Assembly: GCA_002238555.1 (NCBI GenBank)
Contig: MPMO01000001.1
Location: 111,789-175,788 of the forward strand
DNA from: Caldilineaceae bacterium bin34
GTDB taxonomy: Bacteria > Chloroflexota > Anaerolineae > Caldilineales > Caldilineaceae
DNA: 64,000 nucleotides
Reading direction: 5' to 3'
The translations under genes were made by a program, and so were the position numbers. A model generated the notes under the pieces. That model had not been told where the DNA came from. It worked only from the letters and a program-made list of their open reading frames with translations, and ran no database searches. This document shows, in pieces, positions 18,610-26,557 of the stretch. Each line of letters begins with the position of its first letter. Position 1 is the stretch's first letter.

Positions 18610-18637
18610 TTGGGCGCGTTCGACCTTGGCGTATGAT
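18610..18637 (+). promoter_or_regulatory. promoter for tRNA-Gly
   Basis: TTGGGC at 18610-18615 and TATGAT at 18632-18637 with a 16-bp spacer, 30 bp upstream of the tRNA 5' end. Confidence 0.55.
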
Positions 18638-18666
18638 TCCCGTCAAGGACAATGGTTTCCTTGCCT

Positions 18667-18738
18667 GCGGGTGTAGTTCAGTGGTAGAACGTCAGCTTCC
18701 CAAGCTGAATGTCGACGGTTCGAGTCCGTTCACCCGCT
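18667..18738 (+). tRNA. tRNA-Gly (anticodon CCC)
   Basis: A complete cloverleaf of 72 nt. The acceptor stem GCGGGTG pairs perfectly with CACCCGC, the D arm is GTTC/GAAC, the anticodon stem TCAGC/GCTGA encloses the loop TTCCCAA with anticodon CCC, and the T arm is GACGG/CCGTT with loop TTCGAGT. The discriminator base is T and CCA is not encoded, so the 3' end must be added by the CCA-adding enzyme (a candidate is at 30598-32172). It reads GGG codons. Confidence 0.96.
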
Positions 18739-18816
18739 CTTCGCTCCGGCGCAGCTCCTGACTCCGGTTGCGCCGGCCTGCGCAACCGGCCAACCAGCAG
18801 TTCCACCTGCGGGCGG

Positions 18817-20706
18817 GTGTTGCCTGTGGTAATCCCGAACATCCCCTCCGAGATCTGGTTCTCCGCCATACTGGCGGCGGCGACCTATCTCTTCATCACG
18901 GCCCGGGTTCCGTGGGAGCTCACGTCGATCCTGATCATGGTGGGCCTGGCCTTGACCCGGATCCTGACTCCGGCGGAGGCGGTGGCCGGCTTCGCCAACC
19001 TGGCCACGGTTACCATTGCCGCCATGTTCGTACTGAGCGAAGGCATGGTGCGCACCGGCGCCCTGGAGCTGGTCAGTGTGTTTCTGGGACGGGTGGTCAA
19101 AGGGAGTGCCGTGCGCCTGCTCCTGGTCCTGGCCGCCACCGTGCCGCTGCTCAGCGCGTTCATCAACAACACGCCCGTGGTGGTGATGATGGTGCCGGTG
19201 ATTGTGTCCCTCTGCCTACGGAACCGGCTGAGCGTGTCCAAGATCCTGATCCCGCTCAGCTACTTCTCCATTCTGGGCGGCACCATGACCCTGATCGGAA
19301 CCAGCACGAACATCCTGGTCAACGAACTGCAGATCGCCAGTGGCGAGCCATCGTTCCGCATGTTCACGTTTGCCCCCATGGGCGCGGTCGCCATTGCCGG
19401 CGGCGTATTGCTCATCATTGCCCTGGGAGACAGGTTGCTTCCGGATCGCGAGGCCGCGGAGGGCGATCAGGAATTGCCCGCCCATGCGTTTTTCAGCCAG
19501 ATGCTGATTTCGCCCGGCTCGGCCCTGGTGGGACGCCGAGTCGTCGAGTCGTTCGCCAACCTCAAGGTGTCCCAGAGCATGCAGCGCCGGGTATCCCGGG
19601 TACGGCGCCTGGACGGAGACCCGGAACCGGCCGACGAAAGTGCGGAGGTCCGGTTGCTCGCTCTCAGCAAAGGCGGAACCGACGAGCCGCACAGCCTCGA
19701 GCCGGGCCAGGAGTTCCAGGCTCACGACTTGGTTCACATTAAGGGATCGGCACACGGCTTGGCGGCCATCCGCGACCGGTATGAGCTCGAACCCAGCCTG
19801 GCCCGGGTAACCCGCCCACACCGGCCGTCCCAATCATCGGAGCCGGCAGAAACGCTTCAGGCGGTGATCCTTTCCCGTTCGGCCCTGATTGGACGTACCT
19901 TGCTGGAAGTCGAAAGCCTGCGCAACTTCGCGGTCACGATCACAGGGATCCTGACAAGCGGCTCCGGTCCCACGGACCGCGTTACGGCCAACACCGAACT
20001 GGTCAGTGGCGACGCATTGTTGTTGACGGGACCACGCTCCGAACTAAACCGCGTGCGCGACCGGTATGGGCTTCTCTACACGGAGGACGATCCCAAGATG
20101 CCAACTTCGCTGGATCGCAAGTACCTCGCCATCGCTGTCATGGCACTCGTGGTCCTGGGCGGTGCGCTGACGACGATTCCGATTGTAATCCTGTCCTTGA
20201 TCGGAGCCTGCATCATGGTGATCACGGGATGCCTCACCACCGAACAAGCCTTCGCCGCGCTGGACACCAAGACCCTGATGCTGATTGCCGGAACGATACC
20301 GCTGGGCCAGGGCATGCAGACATCCGGCCTTTCCCAGCGCATTGCGGATACCCTGATGGCCAGCAGTGCCATGCAGGACAACGTCTACCTGACCGTGTCA
20401 ATCCTGTTCATGGTGGCATCCGTCCTGTCCGCCTTCATCTCGAACGCCGCGGTGGCGGTCCTGCTGGTACCCATCGCCCTGCAGATGGCAGGTGCGATGG
20501 GAATTGCCTCCCGGCCCCTCTTGATGGCGGTCTGTTTCGGCGCCAGCTCCAGTTTCAGCACACCCATCGGCTACCAAACCAACACGATCGTCCAACGACC
20601 AGGCAGATACCGCTATCTGGACTACGCCCGTCTGGGACTGCCGCTGCAGGTGCTGGTCTGGGGCTTGTGCACGTTCCTGCTGCCCGCTTTCTACCCCCTC
20701 AGGTGA
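18817..20706 (+). CDS. SLC13/DASS-family anion transporter with central RCK_C (TrkA-C) domains
   Basis: A membrane protein of about 629 residues with two hydrophobic halves around a soluble middle section. The paired sodium/substrate motifs are IGTSTNILVNEL in the first half and FGASSSFSTPIGYQTNTIV in the second. The middle section (about residues 210-420) holds two TrkA-C-like domains (MLISPGSALVGRRV... and VILSRSALIGRTLLEVE...). Similar SAC1-like proteins carry sulfate or dicarboxylates. The frame is open back into the tRNA; I chose GTG 18817, with GTG 18826 as an alternative, because the sequence before it has no family similarity. Confidence 0.87.
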   Translation: MLPVVIPNIPSEIWFSAILAAATYLFITARVPWELTSILIMVGLALTRILTPAEAVAGFANLATVTIAAMFVLSEGMVRTGALELVSVFLGRVVKGSAVRLLLVLAATVPLLSAFINNTPVVVMMVPVIVSLCLRNRLSVSKILIPLSYFSILGGTMTLIGTSTNILVNELQIASGEPSFRMFTFAPMGAVAIAGGVLLIIALGDRLLPDREAAEGDQELPAHAFFSQMLISPGSALVGRRVVESFANLKVSQSMQRRVSRVRRLDGDPEPADESAEVRLLALSKGGTDEPHSLEPGQEFQAHDLVHIKGSAHGLAAIRDRYELEPSLARVTRPHRPSQSSEPAETLQAVILSRSALIGRTLLEVESLRNFAVTITGILTSGSGPTDRVTANTELVSGDALLLTGPRSELNRVRDRYGLLYTEDDPKMPTSLDRKYLAIAVMALVVLGGALTTIPIVILSLIGACIMVITGCLTTEQAFAALDTKTLMLIAGTIPLGQGMQTSGLSQRIADTLMASSAMQDNVYLTVSILFMVASVLSAFISNAAVAVLLVPIALQMAGAMGIASRPLLMAVCFGASSSFSTPIGYQTNTIVQRPGRYRYLDYARLGLPLQVLVWGLCTFLLPAFYPLR

Positions 20707-20769
20707 CGCTGCGATCCGGCTTGGGTCGGGACCGGCCGTTGACATACCGGACCGGCACACCGGCGGTCG

Positions 20770-21438
20770 TCACTCCGCATCCAGCAGGTGGGGTCCTTCG
20801 TTGCCGGCGTCGTTCACCAGTCTGCTGGCTGGATGGGCGTCGAGCGCGTCGTCGGGACAAGCCTGACAGAGGTCCCGCAACCCTGGCATCGCCCACTCGT
20901 CGGCCATCAACCACATGTCGTACTGCCTCGGGTGCAGGATCACGGGCATGCGGTGGTGATAGGTTTGCATGAACTCGTTGGCATCGGTGGTTAGGATGGT
21001 GCAGGACTCGATTTCGTGGCCGTCGGGACTTTGCCAGTGTTCCCAAAGCCCGGCCATGGCAACGTAGCTGCCATCGGCCATTTCGAAGCGGTACGGTTGC
21101 CTGCCGCCCCGCTCCCGTGTCCACTCGTAGAAAAACGTCGCTGGAATCAGGCACCGTCTCCGCTTGAATGCAGACCGGAAAGACGGTTTCTCGGCCGCGG
21201 TCTCGCTGCGCGCGTTAATGAGACGCGCAGCCCAGGAAGTGTCCTTGGACCATCCCGGAATCAGACCCCAGTGGGCAAACGTCAATTCCCTGTCCTCCGA
21301 GAATGGGTGGCGACGGACGATGGCCACAGGCTGGGTCGGTGCAATGTTGAAGCGCGGCACGATGCCCTGGGGCATTTCCAACGCGAATTGCAGATGGAAG
21401 GAGGCCTGCTCGGGGATGAGACCAAAGCGTCCACACAT
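20770..21438 (-). CDS. SOS response-associated peptidase (YedK/HMCES, SRAP domain)
   Basis: A 222-residue SRAP-domain protein. After Met removal the catalytic Cys2 (MCGRFG) would form a thiazolidine cross-link with abasic sites in single-stranded DNA. The other conserved residues are present: RFNIAPTQP, WGLIPGW, INARSET, IPATFFYEW (catalytic Glu) and THHRMPVIL-like YHHRMPVIL (His). Start is set at Met-Cys because Cys2 must be N-terminal; the open frame extends upstream to 21507 without similarity. It is convergent with the SLC13 gene and divergent from fmdB. Confidence 0.95.
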   Translation of the reverse strand: MCGRFGLIPEQASFHLQFALEMPQGIVPRFNIAPTQPVAIVRRHPFSEDRELTFAHWGLIPGWSKDTSWAARLINARSETAAEKPSFRSAFKRRRCLIPATFFYEWTRERGGRQPYRFEMADGSYVAMAGLWEHWQSPDGHEIESCTILTTDANEFMQTYHHRMPVILHPRQYDMWLMADEWAMPGLRDLCQACPDDALDAHPASRLVNDAGNEGPHLLDAE

Positions 21439-21563
21439 GCGCCTGTCCTCGAAATGTGCCGCGACCAAGTGCCCGCGGTTTCCTGATCGGTTGCCTGCAC
21501 CATACAATAACGCCCCGAAGAAGGTACGGCCTCAATGTTCGGCTCTCAGGTCCGTTCGATCCC

Positions 21564-21848
21564 ATGCCCGTTTACGAGTACACCTGCCCAGCCTGCTCCG
21601 TTCGGTTCGCGCACCTTTGGAAAACGATGGCGGCAGCTTCCGCAGGACACAGCCCGTCCTGCCCCGAGTGTTGCCATCCCGACACCAAGCGGGTCGTGTC
21701 GCAGCTTGCAGTGCTGGACAGCATCGGCGGCCTAACCCCGGGGGAAGTCAATCAGGTCAAGGCGGCCGAAGAACGGGCGGCGTCGTTCACCCCCCGTGAA
21801 CACATCGACCAGCTCAAGGCGGGACGCGCCCCTTCGGAAGGGGCATGA
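21564..21848 (+). CDS. FmdB-type zinc ribbon protein
   Basis: A 94-residue small protein with the FmdB/regulatory zinc-ribbon opening MPVYEYTCPACSVRFAH and a second Cys pair, CPECCHPDTKRV. The C-terminal half is a helical tail. Function is unknown in most bacteria. The TGA overlaps the ATG of hisZ by 4 nt, so it is the first gene of a tightly packed operon that runs to lysK. Confidence 0.85.
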   Translation: MPVYEYTCPACSVRFAHLWKTMAAASAGHSPSCPECCHPDTKRVVSQLAVLDSIGGLTPGEVNQVKAAEERAASFTPREHIDQLKAGRAPSEGA

Positions 21849-23251
21849 GCCGCACGCGGTTGATGAACACCGACAACACGCTTCCGGCCGGTGGTGGTCG
21901 GCGGCCGGAAGCCACAAACCGGCGACACCTGCCGCTGGGCGTGCGCGAATACCTGTGGCAGGATGCCCGGCTGCGGCAGCAGTTGGAAGCCGCGGTCAAC
22001 CGGGCATTTCGGACCTGGGGCTACAACACCGTCATCCTGCCAATGTTCGAGTTCGGCGACATGCTGACGACCCGCACACATGCCGCCGCCCACGATCGTC
22101 TGTACAGATTCCTGGACATGGAGGGGCGCACGCTGATTCTGCGGCCCGACATGACCGCCGCCGTGGCCCGCCTGGTGGGCACACGCCTGGCCGGGATGGA
22201 AGGCCCCTTCCGGTTTTGCTATGCCGGCAGCGTGTTTCGTCACGAGGAAACCTCGGGTTTGGAGTATCAGCAGGAGTTTCGGCAGGCCGGAATTGAGTTG
22301 GTGGGCTCCGCCGACGCCATGGCCGATGCCGAAATCCTGGCGTGCATGGCAGCCGGTCTCAATGCATGCAATCTGTCGGATTTCAGGATTGTGGTCGGCC
22401 ACGCGGACTACTACGGCGGATTGCTGGACGCCCTTGACCCACAGCCGTCCGATGCCCGACAGTTGCGGTGGGCGATGCACCGCAAAAGTGAACACGCCCT
22501 GGCCCGGTTTGTCGAGTCCTGCCGCCCGAGTCCGGGGCAACGGGCCACGCTGGAGAACCTGCTCACGCTGCAGGGTGCGGATGTGTCCGGATTGTTGGAA
22601 CGGGCCGCGGGCTTTTGCCTCAATCGGCGCATGGAGTCCGCGCTGCTCAACCTGAGGAAGCTGACCGCACAGCTGGATGCGTACGGCATCCTGGAACGAG
22701 TCACGCTGGATCTTGCCGAGTACCGGAACCTTGAGTACTACACCGGAATGACATTCGAATTCCTGTTGCCCGATTCGGCGGCCGTGGCCGGCAGCGGCGG
22801 CCGGTACGACGGATTGATAGGCAAATTCGGGCGCAGTCGTCCGGCGGTCGGCGGGATCCTGCATCTCGACCGCCTGGTCCGTGCCGTGCCCTCAAACCAG
22901 GCGCCGCAGGCCCTGAGCCCCAAGTCGCCGCTCTGTCTGGTGGGACAGACCAAATCCGGGGTTGCACTGGCGTCGATGGGCAGGCTGCGCCAACAGGGCC
23001 GCGACATCGTCGTGCACACCGATCCGCTGTCCGAATCAGGGCTTCTGGCCTTGGGACGCAGTCTGGGAGCCCGGGTCGTGGCGGCCTGGTGCGACCCCAC
23101 ACAGTCCTTCCATGTGCTGGCATGCCCGCTTCCGGAGTGTGTCGGGCCAATGGACGTGGCGCAGTTCGAACAACTGCTTGAGAGCCTGCAGCGGACCGAA
23201 CTGTCCGGCCCCGATCAATCCACCGCGATCATGGCAGGGGGCGATGTCTGA
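21845..23251 (+). CDS. hisZ: ATP phosphoribosyltransferase regulatory subunit HisZ
   Basis: A 468-residue HisRS-like paralogue without tRNA-charging function. Class II synthetase motifs remain: LPLGVREYLW at the N-terminus, motif 2 around CYAGSVFRHEE near residue 130 and motif 3 GGRYDGLIGKFG near 318. The extended C-terminal tail resembles an anticodon-binding remnant. Paired with a short HisG directly downstream (8-nt overlap), it is expected to form the hetero-octameric first enzyme of histidine synthesis and to carry histidine feedback inhibition. Confidence 0.9.
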   Translation: MSRTRLMNTDNTLPAGGGRRPEATNRRHLPLGVREYLWQDARLRQQLEAAVNRAFRTWGYNTVILPMFEFGDMLTTRTHAAAHDRLYRFLDMEGRTLILRPDMTAAVARLVGTRLAGMEGPFRFCYAGSVFRHEETSGLEYQQEFRQAGIELVGSADAMADAEILACMAAGLNACNLSDFRIVVGHADYYGGLLDALDPQPSDARQLRWAMHRKSEHALARFVESCRPSPGQRATLENLLTLQGADVSGLLERAAGFCLNRRMESALLNLRKLTAQLDAYGILERVTLDLAEYRNLEYYTGMTFEFLLPDSAAVAGSGGRYDGLIGKFGRSRPAVGGILHLDRLVRAVPSNQAPQALSPKSPLCLVGQTKSGVALASMGRLRQQGRDIVVHTDPLSESGLLALGRSLGARVVAAWCDPTQSFHVLACPLPECVGPMDVAQFEQLLESLQRTELSGPDQSTAIMAGGDV

Positions 23252-23900
23252 CGCAACCTGCCGGCGGCCCCTGCGCATATCCCTGCCCAAAGGACGTCTG
23301 GCCGACGACGTGGCACGGCACCTGCGGGACGGGGGCCTGGAGGTGCCGGACTTCTCCACCTCCCGGCAACTGACCCTGCGCACCGCGGACGGCACCCAGG
23401 AATACATCCAATCCAAACCGACCGATGTTCCAACCTTCGTGGTGCACGGGGGCGCGGACATCGGGTTCTCGGGCTTGGACACGCTGCGTGAAGAAGGGGT
23501 GGACGTACTTGAACCCTTCACGCTCCCCATCGGCATCTGCCGGATTTCCCTGGCGGGGCCGCGGGCGTGGCGCCACGTGGACCTGCATCTGAAGGACCAT
23601 CTGCGGGTGGCCACCAAGTACACGCGCATCGCGTCCGACTGGTTTGTGTCCCAAGGCATCAATGCCGAGGTGATCAAGCTCAATGGATCCGTGGAACTGG
23701 CGCCCCTGACGGGTCTTTCGGACCTGATCGTCGATTTGGTGGAGACCGGCCGCACCCTGCAGGCCAACGGACTGGTGGAACTGCAGCACGTGTTGGACAG
23801 CAGGGTGGTGGTCATCGTCAACCGCTCGGCGTCCAGGTTGCGGGAGAACGAGGTCAATCGATTTCTGGCCTGCGTCCGTCCCGGTCCGCCGGGAGCCTGA
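23244..23900 (+). CDS. hisG: ATP phosphoribosyltransferase catalytic subunit (short form)
   Basis: A 218-residue HisG of the short type that lacks the C-terminal regulatory domain and so needs HisZ. It condenses ATP with PRPP in the first step of histidine synthesis. Visible family segments are LRISLPKGRL at the start, GADIGFSGLDTL near 75, RVATKYTRIASDWF near 120 and the PRPP-binding region GLSDLIVDLVETGRTL near 160. The ATG at 23244 lies inside the end of hisZ. The next gene follows after 3 bp. Confidence 0.92.
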   Translation: MSDATCRRPLRISLPKGRLADDVARHLRDGGLEVPDFSTSRQLTLRTADGTQEYIQSKPTDVPTFVVHGGADIGFSGLDTLREEGVDVLEPFTLPIGICRISLAGPRAWRHVDLHLKDHLRVATKYTRIASDWFVSQGINAEVIKLNGSVELAPLTGLSDLIVDLVETGRTLQANGLVELQHVLDSRVVVIVNRSASRLRENEVNRFLACVRPGPPGA

Positions 23901-23903
23901 GCG

Positions 23904-24464
23904 ATGGATGCCCCATCCCGCGCGCCCGCAACCGGAATTGTCGGCGCCGCAATCAGGGAGCCGCGGTGGTTCGAGGATGCCAGGGGTCGTTTCGCCGAAA
24001 CATGGCGTTCGGAATGGTGGCCGGGTTTCGACATGTCCCAACTGCAGGGGAATCGCTCGGACAGCCGTCCGGGAGTGCTGCGGGGCTTGCACTATCACTT
24101 GCTCCAGTTCGACTACTGGCAGGTGGTCCAAGGGGAAATCGAAGTCGGCCTGGTCGACTTGAGGACCGATTCGGACACCTTCCTTCGGGCCGAAGTCCTG
24201 CGCCTAAACGCAGAGGAGGGCTGGGGATTGTTCATTCCGCCCGGCGTGGCCCACGGCTTCCACAGTCCCCGCGGGGCAATTCTGACGTACCTGGTCAACC
24301 GGTACTACACGGGAACCGACGAGTTCAGCGTACTCTGGAACGATCCGAAACTTGCCGTCCCGTGGACCTGCACCGATCCCATCCTGTCCGAGCGTGACAG
24401 CCAGGCACCGCGCTGGCAGGATATTCCCGATTCAGACAGACCAATGGCAAAGGCAATTCGATGA
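23904..24464 (+). CDS. dTDP-4-dehydrorhamnose 3,5-epimerase-like cupin (RmlC family)
   Basis: A 186-residue RmlC-type cupin with PGVLRGLHYH near residue 58, GLVDLRTDS near 82 and IPPGVAHGFHSP near 114. In canonical RmlC the segment after RGLH carries a catalytic Lys (QAKLVxVxxG); here the matching stretch reads QFDYWQVVQG, so that Lys is absent. It may therefore epimerise a different nucleotide sugar or only isomerise. It sits inside the his/mtnP/lysK operon, 3 bp after hisG and overlapping mtnP by 4 nt, with no other rhamnose genes nearby. Confidence 0.82.
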   Translation: MDAPSRAPATGIVGAAIREPRWFEDARGRFAETWRSEWWPGFDMSQLQGNRSDSRPGVLRGLHYHLLQFDYWQVVQGEIEVGLVDLRTDSDTFLRAEVLRLNAEEGWGLFIPPGVAHGFHSPRGAILTYLVNRYYTGTDEFSVLWNDPKLAVPWTCTDPILSERDSQAPRWQDIPDSDRPMAKAIR

Positions 24465-25345
24465 ACGAACCGATTCGCATTGGCGTCCTGGGAGGCAGCG
24501 GCGTCTACGACATGGAAGCCCTCACCGACGTGAGGGAACTGACCCTCGAAACTCCCTTCGGTGCTCCTTCCGGCCCCTATCTGGTCGGAGACATCCAGGG
24601 ACAAAGGGTGGCGTTTCTGGCCCGGCACGGGCGCGGACACACCATCTCGCCCTCGCGCCTGAACTTCAGGGCCAACATCTACGGCTTCAAGCAGTTGGGG
24701 GTCGAGTACCTCATCAGCGTCAACGCCTGCGGCAGCTTGCAACGGCGATACAAGGCCGAGCAGATCATGGTGCCGGACCAACTGTACGACCACACGCGGC
24801 TGCGGAACCTGTCGTTCTTCAACGACCCGGATGCCGGCACCGAAAATATTGTGTGCCACATCAGCCTGGCCGAGCCGTTTTGTCCGACCCTCAGCCAAGT
24901 CTGCTACCAGGCCCTCGCGGACACGGGAGCCGATGCCATCGAAGGCGGCAACATGATCACGATCGAGGGTCCTCGCTTCAGCACGAAGTTCGAAAGCCGG
25001 ACCTTCGCCAGTTGGGGTACGGACATCATCGGCATGACCACGTCACCCGAAGCGCAACTCGCCCGCGAGGCCGAGATGAGCTTCGCGGTCATGGCCCACA
25101 TCACGGACCAGGACATCTTCGACGAGGAGGCCACGGTAACCGTCGAGGTGGTGCTCGGACACATGGAGGCCAACATTCGCGCCGTGCGGCTCGCCCTGGT
25201 CAGGGCTGTGGAGCTGTTGGAGGGGGCACCGCACTCCCCCTTTCACCGGGAACTGGACGCCGCTATTCAATCCGGACGCAACTACATCACGGAAGAGCAG
25301 TACCGTCGGTTTTCCCATCTCATCGGGCGCCTGAAGGCTGCCTGA
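24461..25345 (+). CDS. mtnP: S-methyl-5'-thioadenosine phosphorylase
   Basis: A 294-residue family 2 purine nucleoside phosphorylase. It splits methylthioadenosine with phosphate into adenine and methylthioribose 1-phosphate in methionine salvage. Phosphate-binding motifs are LGGSGVYD near residue 10 and ARHGRGHTISPS near 52. GMTTSPEAQLAREAEM near 195 and TDQD near 220 match the adenine-specific (MTA) rather than the guanine/hypoxanthine-specific form. ATG 24461 overlaps the cupin gene by 4 nt; lysK follows after 12 bp. Confidence 0.92.
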   Translation: MNEPIRIGVLGGSGVYDMEALTDVRELTLETPFGAPSGPYLVGDIQGQRVAFLARHGRGHTISPSRLNFRANIYGFKQLGVEYLISVNACGSLQRRYKAEQIMVPDQLYDHTRLRNLSFFNDPDAGTENIVCHISLAEPFCPTLSQVCYQALADTGADAIEGGNMITIEGPRFSTKFESRTFASWGTDIIGMTTSPEAQLAREAEMSFAVMAHITDQDIFDEEATVTVEVVLGHMEANIRAVRLALVRAVELLEGAPHSPFHRELDAAIQSGRNYITEEQYRRFSHLIGRLKAA

Positions 25346-25357
25346 AGCAACGTTCCG

Positions 25358-26557
25358 ATGCCAGTCTCGGACCGCGCAGCCTGCCGCCTGCTGCGCAATC
25401 TGGTCGAAATCCCGTCGGTCAGCGGCGACGAACTGGCCGCCAGCCGATGGCTGGCCGCGCAGATGCGCGATCTCGGCTATGACCATGCCGAGGTGGACTC
25501 CGCCAACAACGCCGTAGGCCGCGTGGGCAGGGCCGATGCCCCGCGCACCGTGATGCTGCTGGGCCACATCGACACGGTGCCTGGACACATTCCGGTGGAA
25601 CACAAGGTTGTCGGCGGGAAACAGGTTCTGTACGGCAGGGGCACGGTGGACGCCAAGGGACCGCTGGCCACCTTCACCGTCGCGGCCGCAAACCTGAAGC
25701 AGACATTGCCCAAAGACTGCCAGGTGGTGGTGGTGGGTGCGGTGGAAGAGGAAGCCGCCACATCCAAAGGCGCCCGTTGCGTCAGGGATCGGCACAACGG
25801 CCGCAACCTCCCGATACCGGACTACTGCCTGATTGGGGAACCGACCGGCACCACCGGCATTGCCCGGGGCTACAAGGGCCGCATCCTGTTGCGGTTCCAC
25901 GCTTGGCAGTCCACGGCACACACCGCCGGCCCAGGCACGGAAGTCGCGGAGCTGGCCGTAGCGTTCTGGATTTATGTAAAGCAGTTGGTGGAAGCCGGAG
26001 GACAAGCGGGGTCCCAGGCATTTGAGGCAGCATCCCCCAGCCTGCGCGAAATCAACACCGAACTCTGGCGGAACGGTCGAAACCATGTCAGCACCCTGAT
26101 TGGGATTCGCCTGCCGTTGGATTTCGACGCGTTGCACTTTGTGCAGCACCTGCGCTGCTGGTGCGAGGAGCAGATCGGACCGGTCCGGGAGCCCATGCCG
26201 GCGCGCATCGATGCGGACTCCCCGATTGGGTTTGCCTGCGCCGGACCGATCGTCGAAGCCCAGCTCGACCTGAGCGGGTTCGAACCCGCCTGGCTCACCC
26301 CGCGGCGCAATCACCTGTCCACCAGCCTGCGGGGCGCCATTCGGAGGGTCACCGGCGAACCACCCCGCTTCCTGGTCAAGACCGGCACCTGCGACATGAA
26401 CGTGGTCGGCCCGGCCTGGGGCTGTCCCGTGTTCGCCTACGGGCCGGGAGACTCCGAACTGGACCACACCCCGGAGGAACACATCGAAATCGAAGGGTAT
26501 CTCGATGCCGTCCGCGTTCTGACGGATGCCTTGGGGACCCTGGTCAGGATGGTGTGA
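25358..26557 (+). CDS. lysK: [LysW]-lysine/ornithine hydrolase (M20 family)
   Basis: A 399-residue M20 metallopeptidase. Metal ligands are in [10 protein letters not shown] (His, Asp), [12 protein letters not shown] (Asp), [14 protein letters not shown] (Glu-Glu catalytic/metal pair), IGEPTG and [13 protein letters not shown] near the C-terminus. The combination of the [11 protein letters not shown] and DHTPEEH motifs is characteristic of LysK, which releases lysine or ornithine from the LysW carrier protein. No LysW, LysX, LysZ or LysJ gene lies in the window, so the rest of the pathway must be elsewhere. The 3' end overlaps the convergent ABC-F gene by 14 bp. Confidence 0.85.
   Translation: MPVSDRAACRLLRNLVEIPSVSGDELAASRWLAAQMRDLGYDHAEVDSANNAVGRVGRADAPRTVMLLGHIDTVPGHIPVEHKVVGGKQVLYGRGTVDAKGPLATFTVAAANLKQTLPKDCQVVVVGAVEEEAATSKGARCVRDRHNGRNLPIPDYCLIGEPTGTTGIARGYKGRILLRFHAWQSTAHTAGPGTEVAELAVAFWIYVKQLVEAGGQAGSQAFEAASPSLREINTELWRNGRNHVSTLIGIRLPLDFDALHFVQHLRCWCEEQIGPVREPMPARIDADSPIGFACAGPIVEAQLDLSGFEPAWLTPRRNHLSTSLRGAIRRVTGEPPRFLVKTGTCDMNVVGPAWGCPVFAYGPGDSELDHTPEEHIEIEGYLDAVRVLTDALGTLVRMV

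Noticed and set aside
18709..18816. Extension of the SLC13 gene start into the tRNA-Gly gene
   Set aside because: The extra residues are low in similarity and overlap a functional tRNA; a later GTG gives a normal transporter N-terminus.
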